A stretch of 40,035 nt of DNA from Streptomyces sp. SA15 (GTDB taxonomy: Bacteria > Actinomycetota > Actinomycetes > Streptomycetales > Streptomycetaceae), in assembly GCF_002291145.1 (NCBI RefSeq), contig NZ_NTGE01000145.1:1-40035 (forward strand), in the 5' to 3' direction. Below are positions 7,093 to 15,425 of this stretch, in pieces (position 1 is the first letter of the stretch; the number at the start of each line of letters is the position of its first letter). A program made the position numbers and the translations under genes. The notes beneath the pieces are model-generated. The model did not search any database and had not been told where the DNA came from. It was given only the letters and a program-made list of their open reading frames with translations.

Positions 7093-8529
7093 ATGCCCTT
7101 GCTCGACCCCCAGACCTGGCAGCCCCGCCCCTTGTCAGGACCCGCACACACCGTCACCGAGCCCGCCACCGGCGACACGCTCGGCACCGTCACCCTCGCC
7201 GCGGCCGAGGACGTCGAAGCGGCCACACGGGCCGCCGGCACCGCCCAGACCGAGTGGGCGCGCGTCCCCCACTTCGTCCGTGCCGCAGTGCTGCGCAAGG
7301 CGGGCGACCTGTTCGCCGCGCACGCCGACGAACTGCGCGAGTGGCTCGTCCGCGAGTCCGGGTCCATACCCGGCAAGGCCGACTTCGAACTGCACGTCGC
7401 CGCCCAGGAGTGCTACGAGGCCGCCGCCCTCGCTTCCCGCCCGGCCGGACAGGTGCTGCCCACCGAGGCGCCCCGCCTGTCCTACACCCGGCGCGTCCCG
7501 GTCGGCGTGGTGGGCGTGATCTCCCCCTTCAACGCCCCGCTGATCCTCTCCATCCGCTCCGTCGCCCCGGCCCTCGCGCTCGGCAACGCGGTCGTCCTGA
7601 AGCCGGACCCGCGCACGGCGGTCTGCGGCGGACTGTCGCTCGCCGCGGTCTTCGCCGAGGCGGGCCTGCCGGACGGCCTGCTGCACGTCCTGCCGGGCGG
7701 CCCGGAGGCCGGCCAGGCACTGGTCGCCGATCCGCGCGTGCCGGTCATCTCCTTCACCGGCTCGACAGCGGCCGGCCGGGCCGTGGGCGAGGCCGCCGGC
7801 CGCCACCTCAAGCGCGCACACCTCGAACTGGGCGGCAACTCCGCCCTGATCGTGCTGGAGGACGCCGACCTCGACGCGGTCATCTCCACGGCCGCCTGGG
7901 GTTCCTTCTTCCACCAGGGCCAGATCTGCATGACCACCGGCCGCCATCTCGTCCACCGCTCCGTGTACGAGGAGTACGTCGAGCGGCTCGCGGCGAAGGC
8001 CGACTCGCTCGCCGTCGGCGACCCGTACCGCGAGCAGGTGCACCTCGGCCCGGTCATCGACTCCGGCCAACTCGCCAAGGTGCACGGCCTGGTGGAGGCC
8101 AGCACGTCCGGCGGCGCCAAGCTGGCCGCGGGCGGCACGCACGACCGGCTCTTCTACCGGCCGACGGTCCTCGCGGGCGTCGACGACCACTCACCCGCGT
8201 ACGCGGAGGAGGTGTTCGGCCCGGTCGCGCCCGTACGGTCCTTCGACACCGCCGACGAGGCGGCCGCCCTGGCCGCGGACGGCCCGTACGGCCTCTCGCT
8301 CGGCATCGTCACCCGGGACACCACCCGCGGCCTCGACCTGGCCGAGCGGATCCCGACCGGCATCGTCCACATCAACGACCAGACCGTGAACGACGAGGCC
8401 GTCGCCCCCTTCGGCGGAATCGCCGCGTCCGGCACCGGCGCCCGCTTCGGCGGCGACGCCAACCTGGAGGCCTTCACCGAGGTGCGCTGGACGACGGTGC
8501 GCGGCGACGTGGCGACGTACCCCTTCTGA
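7093..8529 (+). CDS. Aldehyde dehydrogenase, benzaldehyde/vanillin type
   Basis: 478 aa, full length for the NAD(P)-dependent ALDH superfamily. The catalytic Cys279 is in FFHQGQICMTTGR, and the general base Glu245 is in LELGGNS. The cofactor-binding segment is SFTGSTAAGRAVGE (220-233). The sequence style (HQGQICM, FGGIAASGTGARFGG) resembles benzaldehyde and vanillin dehydrogenases, which oxidise aromatic aldehydes to acids. GGAG precedes the ATG; upstream in-frame codons are not needed. It is transcribed from its own promoter with an adjacent inverted repeat, and converges on thioredoxin with a 20-bp gap. Confidence 0.88.
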   Translation: MPLLDPQTWQPRPLSGPAHTVTEPATGDTLGTVTLAAAEDVEAATRAAGTAQTEWARVPHFVRAAVLRKAGDLFAAHADELREWLVRESGSIPGKADFELHVAAQECYEAAALASRPAGQVLPTEAPRLSYTRRVPVGVVGVISPFNAPLILSIRSVAPALALGNAVVLKPDPRTAVCGGLSLAAVFAEAGLPDGLLHVLPGGPEAGQALVADPRVPVISFTGSTAAGRAVGEAAGRHLKRAHLELGGNSALIVLEDADLDAVISTAAWGSFFHQGQICMTTGRHLVHRSVYEEYVERLAAKADSLAVGDPYREQVHLGPVIDSGQLAKVHGLVEASTSGGAKLAAGGTHDRLFYRPTVLAGVDDHSPAYAEEVFGPVAPVRSFDTADEAAALAADGPYGLSLGIVTRDTTRGLDLAERIPTGIVHINDQTVNDEAVAPFGGIAASGTGARFGGDANLEAFTEVRWTTVRGDVATYPF

Positions 8530-8549
8530 GATACCTCTGCTACGGCTGC

Positions 8550-8936
8550 TTACTGGCCGCTCTGATCGGCCTGGGCCTGCTGCTCCGCGACCGCCTTGCG
8601 GACCTCGTCCATGTCCAGCTTCCGGGCCTGCCCGATGACGTCCGTCAGGGCGGCCTCGGGCAGGGCGCCGGGCTGCGCGAACACGGCGACCTGGTCGCGG
8701 ACGATCATCAGCGTGGGAATCGACTGGATGCCGAAGGCGGCGGCCAGCTCGGGCTGCGCCTCGGTGTCCACCTTGCCGAACACCAGGTCCGGGTTCTCCT
8801 CCGCCGCCCTCTCGTACACGGGAGCGAACTGACGGCACGGACCGCACCAGGCCGCCCAGAAGTCGATCAGGACGAACTCGTTGTCCGTGACCGTCTGGTC
8901 GAAGTTCTCCTTGGTGAGCTCCACGGTGCTGCTCAT
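8550..8936 (-). CDS. Thioredoxin
   Basis: 128 aa with the WCGPC redox centre (Cys31, Cys34) in FWAAWCGPC and the cis-proline loop SIPTLM. It is a cytoplasmic dithiol donor. The C-terminus is about 15-20 residues longer than a minimal thioredoxin and is Gln/Ala-rich. The start follows a GAGGG site and matches the standard MSSTVELTKENF opening. It is divergent from the disulfide oxidoreductase next door (119 bp between starts). No thioredoxin reductase is adjacent, so this is probably a secondary thioredoxin. Confidence 0.95.
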   Translation of the reverse strand: MSSTVELTKENFDQTVTDNEFVLIDFWAAWCGPCRQFAPVYERAAEENPDLVFGKVDTEAQPELAAAFGIQSIPTLMIVRDQVAVFAQPGALPEAALTDVIGQARKLDMDEVRKAVAEQQAQADQSGQ

Positions 8937-9055
8937 GTCGTGATCCCTCTTCCTGGTGTCGGGGCGAAGCCGCTGGCACAACAAGGCCGCCCTGGTCCGT
9001 ATTCCGCGCACGTACCCGTGTGGCCACCGCGCACACCACCCACCAGACTGACCCC

Positions 9056-10489
9056 ATGACGGAATCGGAATCCATCGCGTACGACGTCGTGGTGCTCGGG
9101 GCCGGGCCCGTGGGGGAGAACGTCGCCGACCGCACCCGTGCGGCCGGCCTCTCCACCGCGATCGTGGAGAGCGAGCTGGTCGGCGGCGAGTGCTCGTACT
9201 GGGCGTGCATGCCCAGCAAGGCCCTGCTGCGCCCGGTCCTCGCCCACGCCGACGCCCGCCGCCTGCCCGGTCTGAGCCGGGCGGTGCGGGGCCCCCTCGA
9301 CGCGGCCGCGGTCCTCGCACGACGGAACGACTACACCGCCCACTGGAAGGACGACGGACAGGTCCAGTGGCTCGATGGCATCGGCGCCGACCTCTACCGC
9401 GGGCACGGCCGGCTCGCCGGACCGCGCACGGTAGCGGTGACCGGGCCGGACGGCGAACGGCACGTCCTGACCGCGCGGCACGCCGTGGCCGTCTGTACCG
9501 GCACCCGCGCCGCCCTGCCGGACCTGCCGGGCCTGGCCGACGTGCGGCCGTGGACCAGCCGCGAGGCGACCGCCGCGCAGGAGGTGCCCGGCCGTCTGGT
9601 CGTGGTCGGCGGGGGAGTCGTCGCCACCGAGATGGCCACCGCCTGGCAGGCCCTCGGCTCGCAGGTCACCATGCTCGTCCGGGGCAAGGGCCTCCTCAAC
9701 CGCATGGAGCCGTTCGCCGGCGAACTGGTCGCCGAGGCGCTCACCGAAGCGGGCGCCGACGTCCGCACCGGCACCTCGGTCGAGTCGGTGACCCGCGAGA
9801 ACGGCACGGTCGTGGTCGTCACCGGCACCGGCGACCGTATCGAGGCCGACGAGATCCTCTTCGCCACCGGCCGCGCCCCGCGCACCGACGACATCGGCCT
9901 GGACACGGTCGGCCTGGAGCCCGGCTCCTGGCTGGAGGTCGACGACAGCCTGCGCGTTACCGGCAGCAAGTGGCTGTACGCGGTCGGCGACGCCAACCGC
10001 CGAGCCCTCCTCACCCACCAGGGCAAGTACCAGGCCCGCATCGCGGGCGCCGCCATCGCCGCCCGGGCCTCCGGAGTGCCCATCCTGGAGTCCGACCCCT
10101 GGGGCGCCCACGCCGCCACCGCCGACCACGACGCCGTTCCGCAGGTCGTCTTCACCGACCCGGAGGCCGCCTCCGTAGGGCTCTCGCTGGCCGAGGCGGA
10201 ACAGGCCGGACACCGCGTTCGCGCCGTCGACTACGACCTCGCCTCGGTCTCCGGGGCGAGCCTGTACGGCGACGGCTACCGAGGGCGCGCCCGCATGGTC
10301 GTCGACATGGAACGCGAGATCCTGCTCGGCGTCACCTTCGTCGGCCCCGGCGTCGGCGAACTGATCCACTCCGCGACCATCGCCGTCGCCGGCCAGGTAC
10401 CGATCAGCAGGCTGTGGCACGCGGTGCCGTCGTATCCGACGATCAGCGAGGTGTGGCTGCGGCTGCTGGAGGCCTACCGGGACAACTAG
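9056..10489 (+). CDS. FAD/NAD(P) disulfide oxidoreductase, class I
   Basis: 477 aa of the lipoamide dehydrogenase / glutathione reductase / mercuric reductase superfamily. The N-terminal dinucleotide fold is VVVLGAGPVGENVADR. The redox pair CSYWAC is at 46-51. The second dinucleotide fold is VVVGGGVVATEMA. The FAD motif is LYAVGDANR, followed by a dimerisation domain. The C-terminal HPTxSE of classic members reads YPTISE here, so the catalytic-base His is Tyr, as in MerA-like branches. The real substrate is therefore uncertain: quinone, metal or a small disulfide. The ATG start fits homolog-like openings; an upstream GTG at 9020 is less likely. Confidence 0.88.
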   Translation: MTESESIAYDVVVLGAGPVGENVADRTRAAGLSTAIVESELVGGECSYWACMPSKALLRPVLAHADARRLPGLSRAVRGPLDAAAVLARRNDYTAHWKDDGQVQWLDGIGADLYRGHGRLAGPRTVAVTGPDGERHVLTARHAVAVCTGTRAALPDLPGLADVRPWTSREATAAQEVPGRLVVVGGGVVATEMATAWQALGSQVTMLVRGKGLLNRMEPFAGELVAEALTEAGADVRTGTSVESVTRENGTVVVVTGTGDRIEADEILFATGRAPRTDDIGLDTVGLEPGSWLEVDDSLRVTGSKWLYAVGDANRRALLTHQGKYQARIAGAAIAARASGVPILESDPWGAHAATADHDAVPQVVFTDPEAASVGLSLAEAEQAGHRVRAVDYDLASVSGASLYGDGYRGRARMVVDMEREILLGVTFVGPGVGELIHSATIAVAGQVPISRLWHAVPSYPTISEVWLRLLEAYRDN

Positions 10490-10504
10490 TTCCCCGACAG
10501 GCAA

Positions 10505-11149
10505 CTAGGGCAGCTCGAAGCCGAGGGACGCGGCCGCCTCCTGGGGTGTCGGCTGCGTCCACCGCTCGGCCATCGCCTGATTCGAGGACAGCGAGCGCGA
10601 CTCCGCGCGGTCCAGGTACAGCATGCCGTCGAGGTGGTCCGTCTCGTGCTGCACGATCCGCGCGGGCCAGCCGGTGAACACCTCGTCCACCGCACGGCCC
10701 CGTTCGTCCTCGCCGGTCAGCCGCACCTCGGCGTGCCGGGCCACGACGGCCTGCCAGCCCGGCACGCTCAGGCAGCCCTCGAAGAACGCGGCCCGGGCGG
10801 TGCCGACGGGTTCGTACGACGGATTGACCAGCACCCGGAACGGCTGCGGCACCCGCCCGCGCGCCAGCCGCACCTCCTGAGGCACGGGCGCCGGATCCTC
10901 GATGACGGCGATCCGCAGCTCCACCCCGACCTGTGGCGCGGCGAGGCCCACTCCGGGCGCCGCGTGCATGGTCAGGCGCAGGGCGTCGATGAAACGGGCC
11001 AGCAGCGCGGGAGCGAGCTGCCCCTCGAATCGCTCGGTGCCGCGCCGCAGCACCGGGTCGCCGGCCATCACGATGGGCAACGGGCCGTCCGTGGCGAGGA
11101 GTTCCTCGACCCGCTCGGCAAGGGGCGCGCGCTCATGGGGAGATGCCAT
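10505..11149 (-). CDS. def: Peptide deformylase
   Basis: 214 aa. It removes the N-formyl group from nascent proteins. All three family motifs are intact: GVGLAAPQ (66-73), EGCLS (124-128, metal ligand Cys126) and QHETDH (167-172, ligands His168 and His172, catalytic Glu169). An N-terminal extension of about 20 residues is usual for actinobacterial forms. Start at ATG 11149; an in-frame GTG lies ten codons upstream. It converges on the oxidoreductase with only 15 bp between stops. Streptomycetes often carry several def genes, so this need not be the essential copy. Confidence 0.95.
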   Translation of the reverse strand: MASPHERAPLAERVEELLATDGPLPIVMAGDPVLRRGTERFEGQLAPALLARFIDALRLTMHAAPGVGLAAPQVGVELRIAVIEDPAPVPQEVRLARGRVPQPFRVLVNPSYEPVGTARAAFFEGCLSVPGWQAVVARHAEVRLTGEDERGRAVDEVFTGWPARIVQHETDHLDGMLYLDRAESRSLSSNQAMAERWTQPTPQEAAASLGFELP

Positions 11150-11296
11150 CGCGCCAGGATGCCACGGCGCCGCAGACACTCCGCCCCGCTCGTGTGACGC
11201 ACACCACTCAACTCGCCGGGAACTCGGCGCCGTTCGCGCCCGACTTCTGGAGCGCTACAGCCGAGACACGTCCCCAGCCCCGGGAGAAGCCCGCCG

Positions 11297-12700
11297 ATGT
11301 CCACCGCTCCCTCGACCACCACGGACGAGGCCCCGCAACCCGCCGCCGACCCGGCGCCGTCCCCCAGCCGCTGGGCCCCGCTGCGCCCACTGGTCCTGCG
11401 CCTGCACTTCTACGCCGGCCTGCTCGTCGCGCCGTTCCTGCTCGTCGCCGCCGTCACCGGCTTCCTGTACGCCGGCGCGTTCCAGGCCGAGAAGTTCGTG
11501 TACGCCGACGAGATGACCGTCTCCGCCGTCGGCGACAGCAAGCTGCCGATCTCCGAGCAGGTCGCCGCCGCCCGCGAGGCGCATCCCGACGGCACGATCT
11601 CGGCCGTACGTCCCTCGCCGGCGGACGACGCGACCACCAGGGTGCTGCTGGCGGGGGTCAAGGGCGTCGACCCGGACCACACGCTCGCCGTGTTCGTCGA
11701 CCCGTACACCGCCGAGGTGCGCGGATCACTCGAACAGTACGGCTCGACCGGCGCGCTGCCGCTGCGTACCTGGATCGACGAGTTCCACCGCGACCTGCAC
11801 CTGGGCGACACCGGCCGCCTCTACAGTGAGTTCGCCGCGAGCTGGCTGTGGGTGATCGCGGCCGGCGGACTCGTGCTGTGGTTCTCCCGCCGCCGCGCCC
11901 TGCGCAAGGTGCGCGGCGCCAGTGGCCGCCGCCGTACCCTCGGCCTGCACGGCACCGTCGGCGTCTGGGCCGCGATCGGCTTCTTCTTCCTCTCGGCGAC
12001 CGGCCTGACCTGGTCGACCTACGCCGGGGCCAACATCGACGAACTGCGCACCTCGCTCGGCCACTCCACCCCCTCGGTCACGGCGACGGCGGGCGGCGAG
12101 CACTCGGGCCACGGCGCGTCGGCCTCGGCCGGGGACGCCGAGCACGGCGTCGGCCTGGACAAGGTCCTGGCCGCAGCCCGTGCCGAAGGGCTGGGCGATC
12201 CCGTCGAGATCGTCCCGCCGGCCGACTCCTCCTCGGCGTACGTCGTGAAGCAGGTGCAGCGCAGCTGGCCCGAGAAGCAGGACTCGGTCGCGATCGACCC
12301 GACCGACGGCGAGGTCACCGACGTCCTGCGGTTCGACGACTACCCGCTGCTCGCCAAGCTGACCCGCTGGGGCATCGACCTGCACACCGGCGTCCTGTTC
12401 GGCCTGGCCAACCAGATCGCCCTGATGCTGCTCGCCCTCTCCCTGATCCTGCTGATCGTGTGGGGCTACCGCATGTGGTGGCAACGCGGCCGCGGTTCCG
12501 CCTTCGGCCGGCCGATCCCGCGCGGTGCCTGGCAGCAGGTGCCCCCGCAGATCCTCCTGCCGTGTGTGGCGGCCATCGCCGTGCTCGGCTACTTCGTGCC
12601 GCTGCTCGGCATCCCGCTGGCCGCCTTCATCGCCGTGGACGTCGTCCTCGGCGAGATTGCCCACCGGCGGGGCGGACGCACCTCCGCCGACTCGAAGTAG
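11297..12700 (+). CDS. PepSY-associated transmembrane protein
   Basis: 467 aa. An N-terminal membrane helix at about 33-55 (LHFYAGLLVAPFLLVAAVTG) is followed by an extracytoplasmic PepSY-like region (about 60-165), two helices near 180-200 and 215-238, a second PepSY-like external region (about 240-360) and three or so C-terminal helices. This is the PiuB / PepSY-TM architecture, associated with iron-siderophore reduction or metal handling. The second loop has a His-rich stretch (GGEHSGHGASASAGDAEHG) that could bind metal. GGGAG lies upstream of the ATG. Monocistronic, ending in a strong hairpin. Confidence 0.85.
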   Translation: MSTAPSTTTDEAPQPAADPAPSPSRWAPLRPLVLRLHFYAGLLVAPFLLVAAVTGFLYAGAFQAEKFVYADEMTVSAVGDSKLPISEQVAAAREAHPDGTISAVRPSPADDATTRVLLAGVKGVDPDHTLAVFVDPYTAEVRGSLEQYGSTGALPLRTWIDEFHRDLHLGDTGRLYSEFAASWLWVIAAGGLVLWFSRRRALRKVRGASGRRRTLGLHGTVGVWAAIGFFFLSATGLTWSTYAGANIDELRTSLGHSTPSVTATAGGEHSGHGASASAGDAEHGVGLDKVLAAARAEGLGDPVEIVPPADSSSAYVVKQVQRSWPEKQDSVAIDPTDGEVTDVLRFDDYPLLAKLTRWGIDLHTGVLFGLANQIALMLLALSLILLIVWGYRMWWQRGRGSAFGRPIPRGAWQQVPPQILLPCVAAIAVLGYFVPLLGIPLAAFIAVDVVLGEIAHRRGGRTSADSK

Positions 12701-12727
12701 CGCGCCGGGGCGGCGGTGGGACATGGC

Positions 12728-12763
12728 TCGGGCCCGGCTCCCTCAGGGGTGAGCCGGGCCCGA
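12728..12763 (+). terminator. Hairpin terminator after the PepSY gene
   Basis: TCGGGCCCGGCTC (12728-12740) and GAGCCGGGCCCGA (12751-12763) are perfect 13-bp arms around a 10-base loop, 27 bp past the stop codon. Confidence 0.85.
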
Positions 12764-12853
12764 ATGACGGGTGGCGCGTCAGAGCTGCTCGAAATGGGCA
12801 CGGCCACTGATGAACGAGGGCTCCTTGACCTGACGCGGAAGCCCGCACGGGGC

Positions 12854-12867
12854 TAGGTTGAGCGATA
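12854..12867 (+). promoter_or_regulatory. Leaderless-type -10 element of the pirin gene
   Basis: TAGGTT (12854-12859) ends seven bases before the ATG at 12867, the spacing expected for a transcript that begins at or next to the start codon. TTGACC (12825-12830) lies upstream, but the spacing is long for a -35; TGACGC (12831-12836) gives 17 bp. Confidence 0.4.
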
Positions 12868-13832
12868 TGAGCAATCTTGATCGCGAGGCGGTTCCCGCCC
12901 TGTGCGGCGGCCGTGGCTTCGTGGTGGCCGAACCCGTGCGGGAACTCCTCAGCCCGCGCCACGTCAAGCTGGGCGAGTCGAGCGAGGTCCGCCGGCTGCT
13001 GCCCAACCTGGGCCGCCGTATGGTCGGCGCCTTTTGCTTCGTCGATCACTACGGTCCCGACGACATCGCCGACGAGCCCGGCATGCAGGTGCCGCCGCAC
13101 CCGCACATGGGGCTGCAGACGGTGAGCTGGCTGCACGAGGGCGAGGTGCTGCACCGCGACTCGACGGGCAGCCTCCAGACCATCCGCCCGCGCGAACTGG
13201 GCCTGATGACCTCGGGCCGGGCGATCAGCCACTCCGAGGAGAGCCCGAAGTCCCACGCCCGCTTCCTGCACGGCGCCCAGCTGTGGGTCGCCCTCCCGGA
13301 CGGCCACCGCCACACCGACCCGCGCTTCGAACACCACGCCGAGCTGCCGCTCGTCACGGCACCGGGCCTGACGGCCACGCTCATCCTCGGAGACCTCGAC
13401 GGAGCGACCTCGCCCGGAACGACGTACACCCCGATCGTCGGCGCCGACCTCGCCCTCTCCCGCGGCACGGACGTACGCCTCCCGCTGGAACCCGACTTCG
13501 AGTACGCCGTGCTGTCCATGTCCGGCGAGGCCCGGGTGGACGGTGTGCCGGTGCTGCCCGGCTCGATGCTCTACCTCGGCTGCGGTCGCACCGAACTCCC
13601 GCTGCGCGCCGAGTCGGACGCGGGCCTGATGCTCCTGGGCGGTGAGCCGTTCGAGGAGGAGCTGATCATGTTCTGGAACTGGATCGGACGGTCCCAAGAG
13701 GAGATCGCGCAGGCCCGTGAGGACTGGATGGAAGGCCGACGGTTCGGCGAAGTGAAGGGCTACGACGGGGATCCGCTGCCAGCCCCCGAGCTGCCTTCGG
13801 TGCCGCTGAAGCCGCGTGGAAGGGTCCGTTGA
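12867..13832 (+). CDS. Pirin family protein
   Basis: 321 aa bicupin. The N-terminal cupin carries the metal-binding pattern PPHPHMGLQTVSWLHEGE (about residues 73-90) with the later HSEE cluster. The C-terminal cupin (about 180-270) is less conserved, as usual. Pirins act as iron-dependent quercetin 2,3-dioxygenase-like enzymes or redox-sensing cofactors; the role here is open. ATG 12867 is preceded by a -10 element only seven bases away and has no ribosome-binding site, so translation is probably leaderless. TTG 12858 is an unlikely alternative. Confidence 0.9.
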   Translation: MSNLDREAVPALCGGRGFVVAEPVRELLSPRHVKLGESSEVRRLLPNLGRRMVGAFCFVDHYGPDDIADEPGMQVPPHPHMGLQTVSWLHEGEVLHRDSTGSLQTIRPRELGLMTSGRAISHSEESPKSHARFLHGAQLWVALPDGHRHTDPRFEHHAELPLVTAPGLTATLILGDLDGATSPGTTYTPIVGADLALSRGTDVRLPLEPDFEYAVLSMSGEARVDGVPVLPGSMLYLGCGRTELPLRAESDAGLMLLGGEPFEEELIMFWNWIGRSQEEIAQAREDWMEGRRFGEVKGYDGDPLPAPELPSVPLKPRGRVR

Positions 13833-13931
13833 CCTGCGGGAATACCTGGAGTTTGGTGGCTGGTGAGCGGGAGGCGTCCGGTCCTGATGCCGACTTTGCT
13901 GACGTCTGGTCAGCTCTAGTCACATGAGACG

Positions 13932-13967
13932 CAGCGGCCCCGCCGGAATGATCCGGTGGGGCCGCTG
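13932..13967 (+). terminator. Hairpin terminator after the pirin gene
   Basis: CAGCGGCCCCGCCGGA (13932-13947) pairs with TCCGGTGGGGCCGCTG (13952-13967), one G-T wobble, around a 4-base loop. It lies 100 bp after the stop codon and 66 bp before the MocR start. The stretch between stop and hairpin also holds a short GCTGAC/GTCAGC repeat but no gene. Confidence 0.8.
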
Positions 13968-14032
13968 TGCGCGGTGGGCTCGGTTTTGGCATAGGACAAA
14001 AAATGCTAGGGTCGATGCCCGGAGGTGATCAC

Positions 14033-15352
14033 GTGCGGATCAGGGGGACTACTGCGGCTGAGATCGCAGGCAGTGTCCGGGACCAGGTTGCTTCGGGCGA
14101 GCTGGCGCCGCGGTCAGTGCTGCCGCCGGTGCGGGTGCTCGCCGCCGAGCTGGGTGTCAACCGGAACACGGTCGCCCTGGCGTACCGGCGGCTCGTCGAG
14201 GCCGGGGTGGCCGAGACTCGGGGGCGCGGCGGCACGGTGATCGCGGCGGTGCCGCAGTTGGCCCGTGAAGGTGTCGGCGTCGGGGGCGACGCGGTCGACC
14301 TGGCCAGCGGCAACCCCGATCCGGAGCTGCTGCCCGACATTCTGGCCGTGGCCGGGCGCGGGCACTACCGCCAGCCTCTGTACGGCGTGCCCGCCGTCGA
14401 CGCGGGGCTGGCCGAGTGGGCCTGCGCCGACTTCGCCGAGGACATCGAGCAGCCGTTCCGTACGCTGGTGGCGCACGGAGCGGTCGACGCCACCGAACGC
14501 CTCCTCAACGCCCACCTCACCCGCGGCGACACGGTGGCGATCGAGGACCCCTGCTTCCTGGCGAGCATCGGTACGCTGCGGCTGAGCGGCTACCGGTCCG
14601 CGCCGGTCCAGGTCGACGGCGCCGGCATGCGTCCCGACGCCCTGCGGGCCGTACTGGAGGACGGTGCCCGTGCCGTCGTCTGCACACCCCGCGCCCACAA
14701 TCCGACCGGTGCGAGCCTTACCGAGGAACGGGTGGCCGGCCTCCGCGCGGTCCTGGCCGACCACCCTCAGGTCCTGGTGATCGAGGACGACCACTTCTCA
14801 GCGGTCTCGGCACGGCCGTACTACCGCATCACCCCTCCGACCACCGCGCGCTGGGCTCTGGTGCGGTCGGTGTCCAAGTTCCTCGGCCCGGACCTGCGTC
14901 TCGCTCTCGTCGCCGCCGACGCCGAGACTGCCGTGCGCCTGGAGGCCCGGTTGAGCGCCGGCACCACGTGGGTCAGCCATCTGCTGCAGCACATCGTCCG
15001 CGAATTGCTGCTCGATCCCGGTGTCCTCGAACTCCATGAACGGGCCCGTGAGGCATACGCACACCGCAGCGGCCTGCTCGTCGATCGGCTGCACGCCCAG
15101 GGGATCAAGGTCCCTTACAGGCCCGACGGGCTGAATGTATGGGTCGAACTGGACGTCGACGGCCGGTCGGCGGTCGAAGCCCTGGCACAGCGGGGCTGGG
15201 CTGTGAGGCCCGGCTACCTCTTCGTCCGTGACCCGTCCACCCACCAGGGCGCCATCCGGGTTACCAGTTCCACCATCAGCGAGCCGCAGGCCGAGGCGTT
15301 CGCCGCCGAACTTGCCGCAGTCGTAGCGGAATTGCGTACGACCGGCAGCTGA
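14033..15352 (+). CDS. MocR/PdxR-type GntR regulator with aminotransferase domain
   Basis: 439 aa. An N-terminal GntR winged HTH (about 5-75, PPVRVLAAELGVNRNTVALA) is joined to a fold-type-I aminotransferase-like domain (about 90-435). The PLP-binding lysine is Lys282 in SVSKFLGPDLRLA, and NPTG is at 223-226. Such proteins use PLP or an amino compound as a signal and usually control adjacent genes. The start is decisive: GGAGGTGATC, almost the full anti-16S sequence, precedes GTG 14033. An ATG further upstream would bury this site. It lies 73 bp upstream of a DapA-like gene, its likely target. Confidence 0.9.
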   Translation: MRIRGTTAAEIAGSVRDQVASGELAPRSVLPPVRVLAAELGVNRNTVALAYRRLVEAGVAETRGRGGTVIAAVPQLAREGVGVGGDAVDLASGNPDPELLPDILAVAGRGHYRQPLYGVPAVDAGLAEWACADFAEDIEQPFRTLVAHGAVDATERLLNAHLTRGDTVAIEDPCFLASIGTLRLSGYRSAPVQVDGAGMRPDALRAVLEDGARAVVCTPRAHNPTGASLTEERVAGLRAVLADHPQVLVIEDDHFSAVSARPYYRITPPTTARWALVRSVSKFLGPDLRLALVAADAETAVRLEARLSAGTTWVSHLLQHIVRELLLDPGVLELHERAREAYAHRSGLLVDRLHAQGIKVPYRPDGLNVWVELDVDGRSAVEALAQRGWAVRPGYLFVRDPSTHQGAIRVTSSTISEPQAEAFAAELAAVVAELRTTGS

Positions 15353-15370
15353 CCATGACCCGTTCTCTCT

Positions 15371-15420
15371 CCCTGAGTCCCCTGAAGTCCCTTGAGGTCC
15401 CTTGAAGTCCCTTGAAGGAG
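15371..15420 (+). repeat. Tandem 10-bp repeat before the DapA-like gene
   Basis: Five consecutive units of about 10 bp with consensus CYTGARGTCC (CCTGAGTCC, CCTGAAGTCC, CTTGAGGTCC, CTTGAAGTCC, CTTGAAGGAG). The last unit supplies the ribosome-binding site GAAGGAG. The 10-bp period equals about one DNA helical turn, so a protein could bind units on one face. Slippage expansion is the alternative. Confidence 0.75.
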
Positions 15421-15425
15421 CCATC

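Noticed and set aside
7254..9059. Open frame of 601 codons across the aldehyde dehydrogenase and thioredoxin
   Set aside because: Arg/Pro/Gly-rich, spans two convergent real genes, and lacks any motif. Shadow frame.
12779..12850. Minus-strand C-terminal-like peptide PSFISGRAHFEQL before the pirin gene
   Set aside because: Too short to support a gene remnant, and it overlaps the pirin promoter.
14033..15352. MocR protein as a biosynthetic aminotransferase
   Set aside because: The N-terminal GntR winged helix is intact and the neighbour arrangement is that of a regulator with its target.
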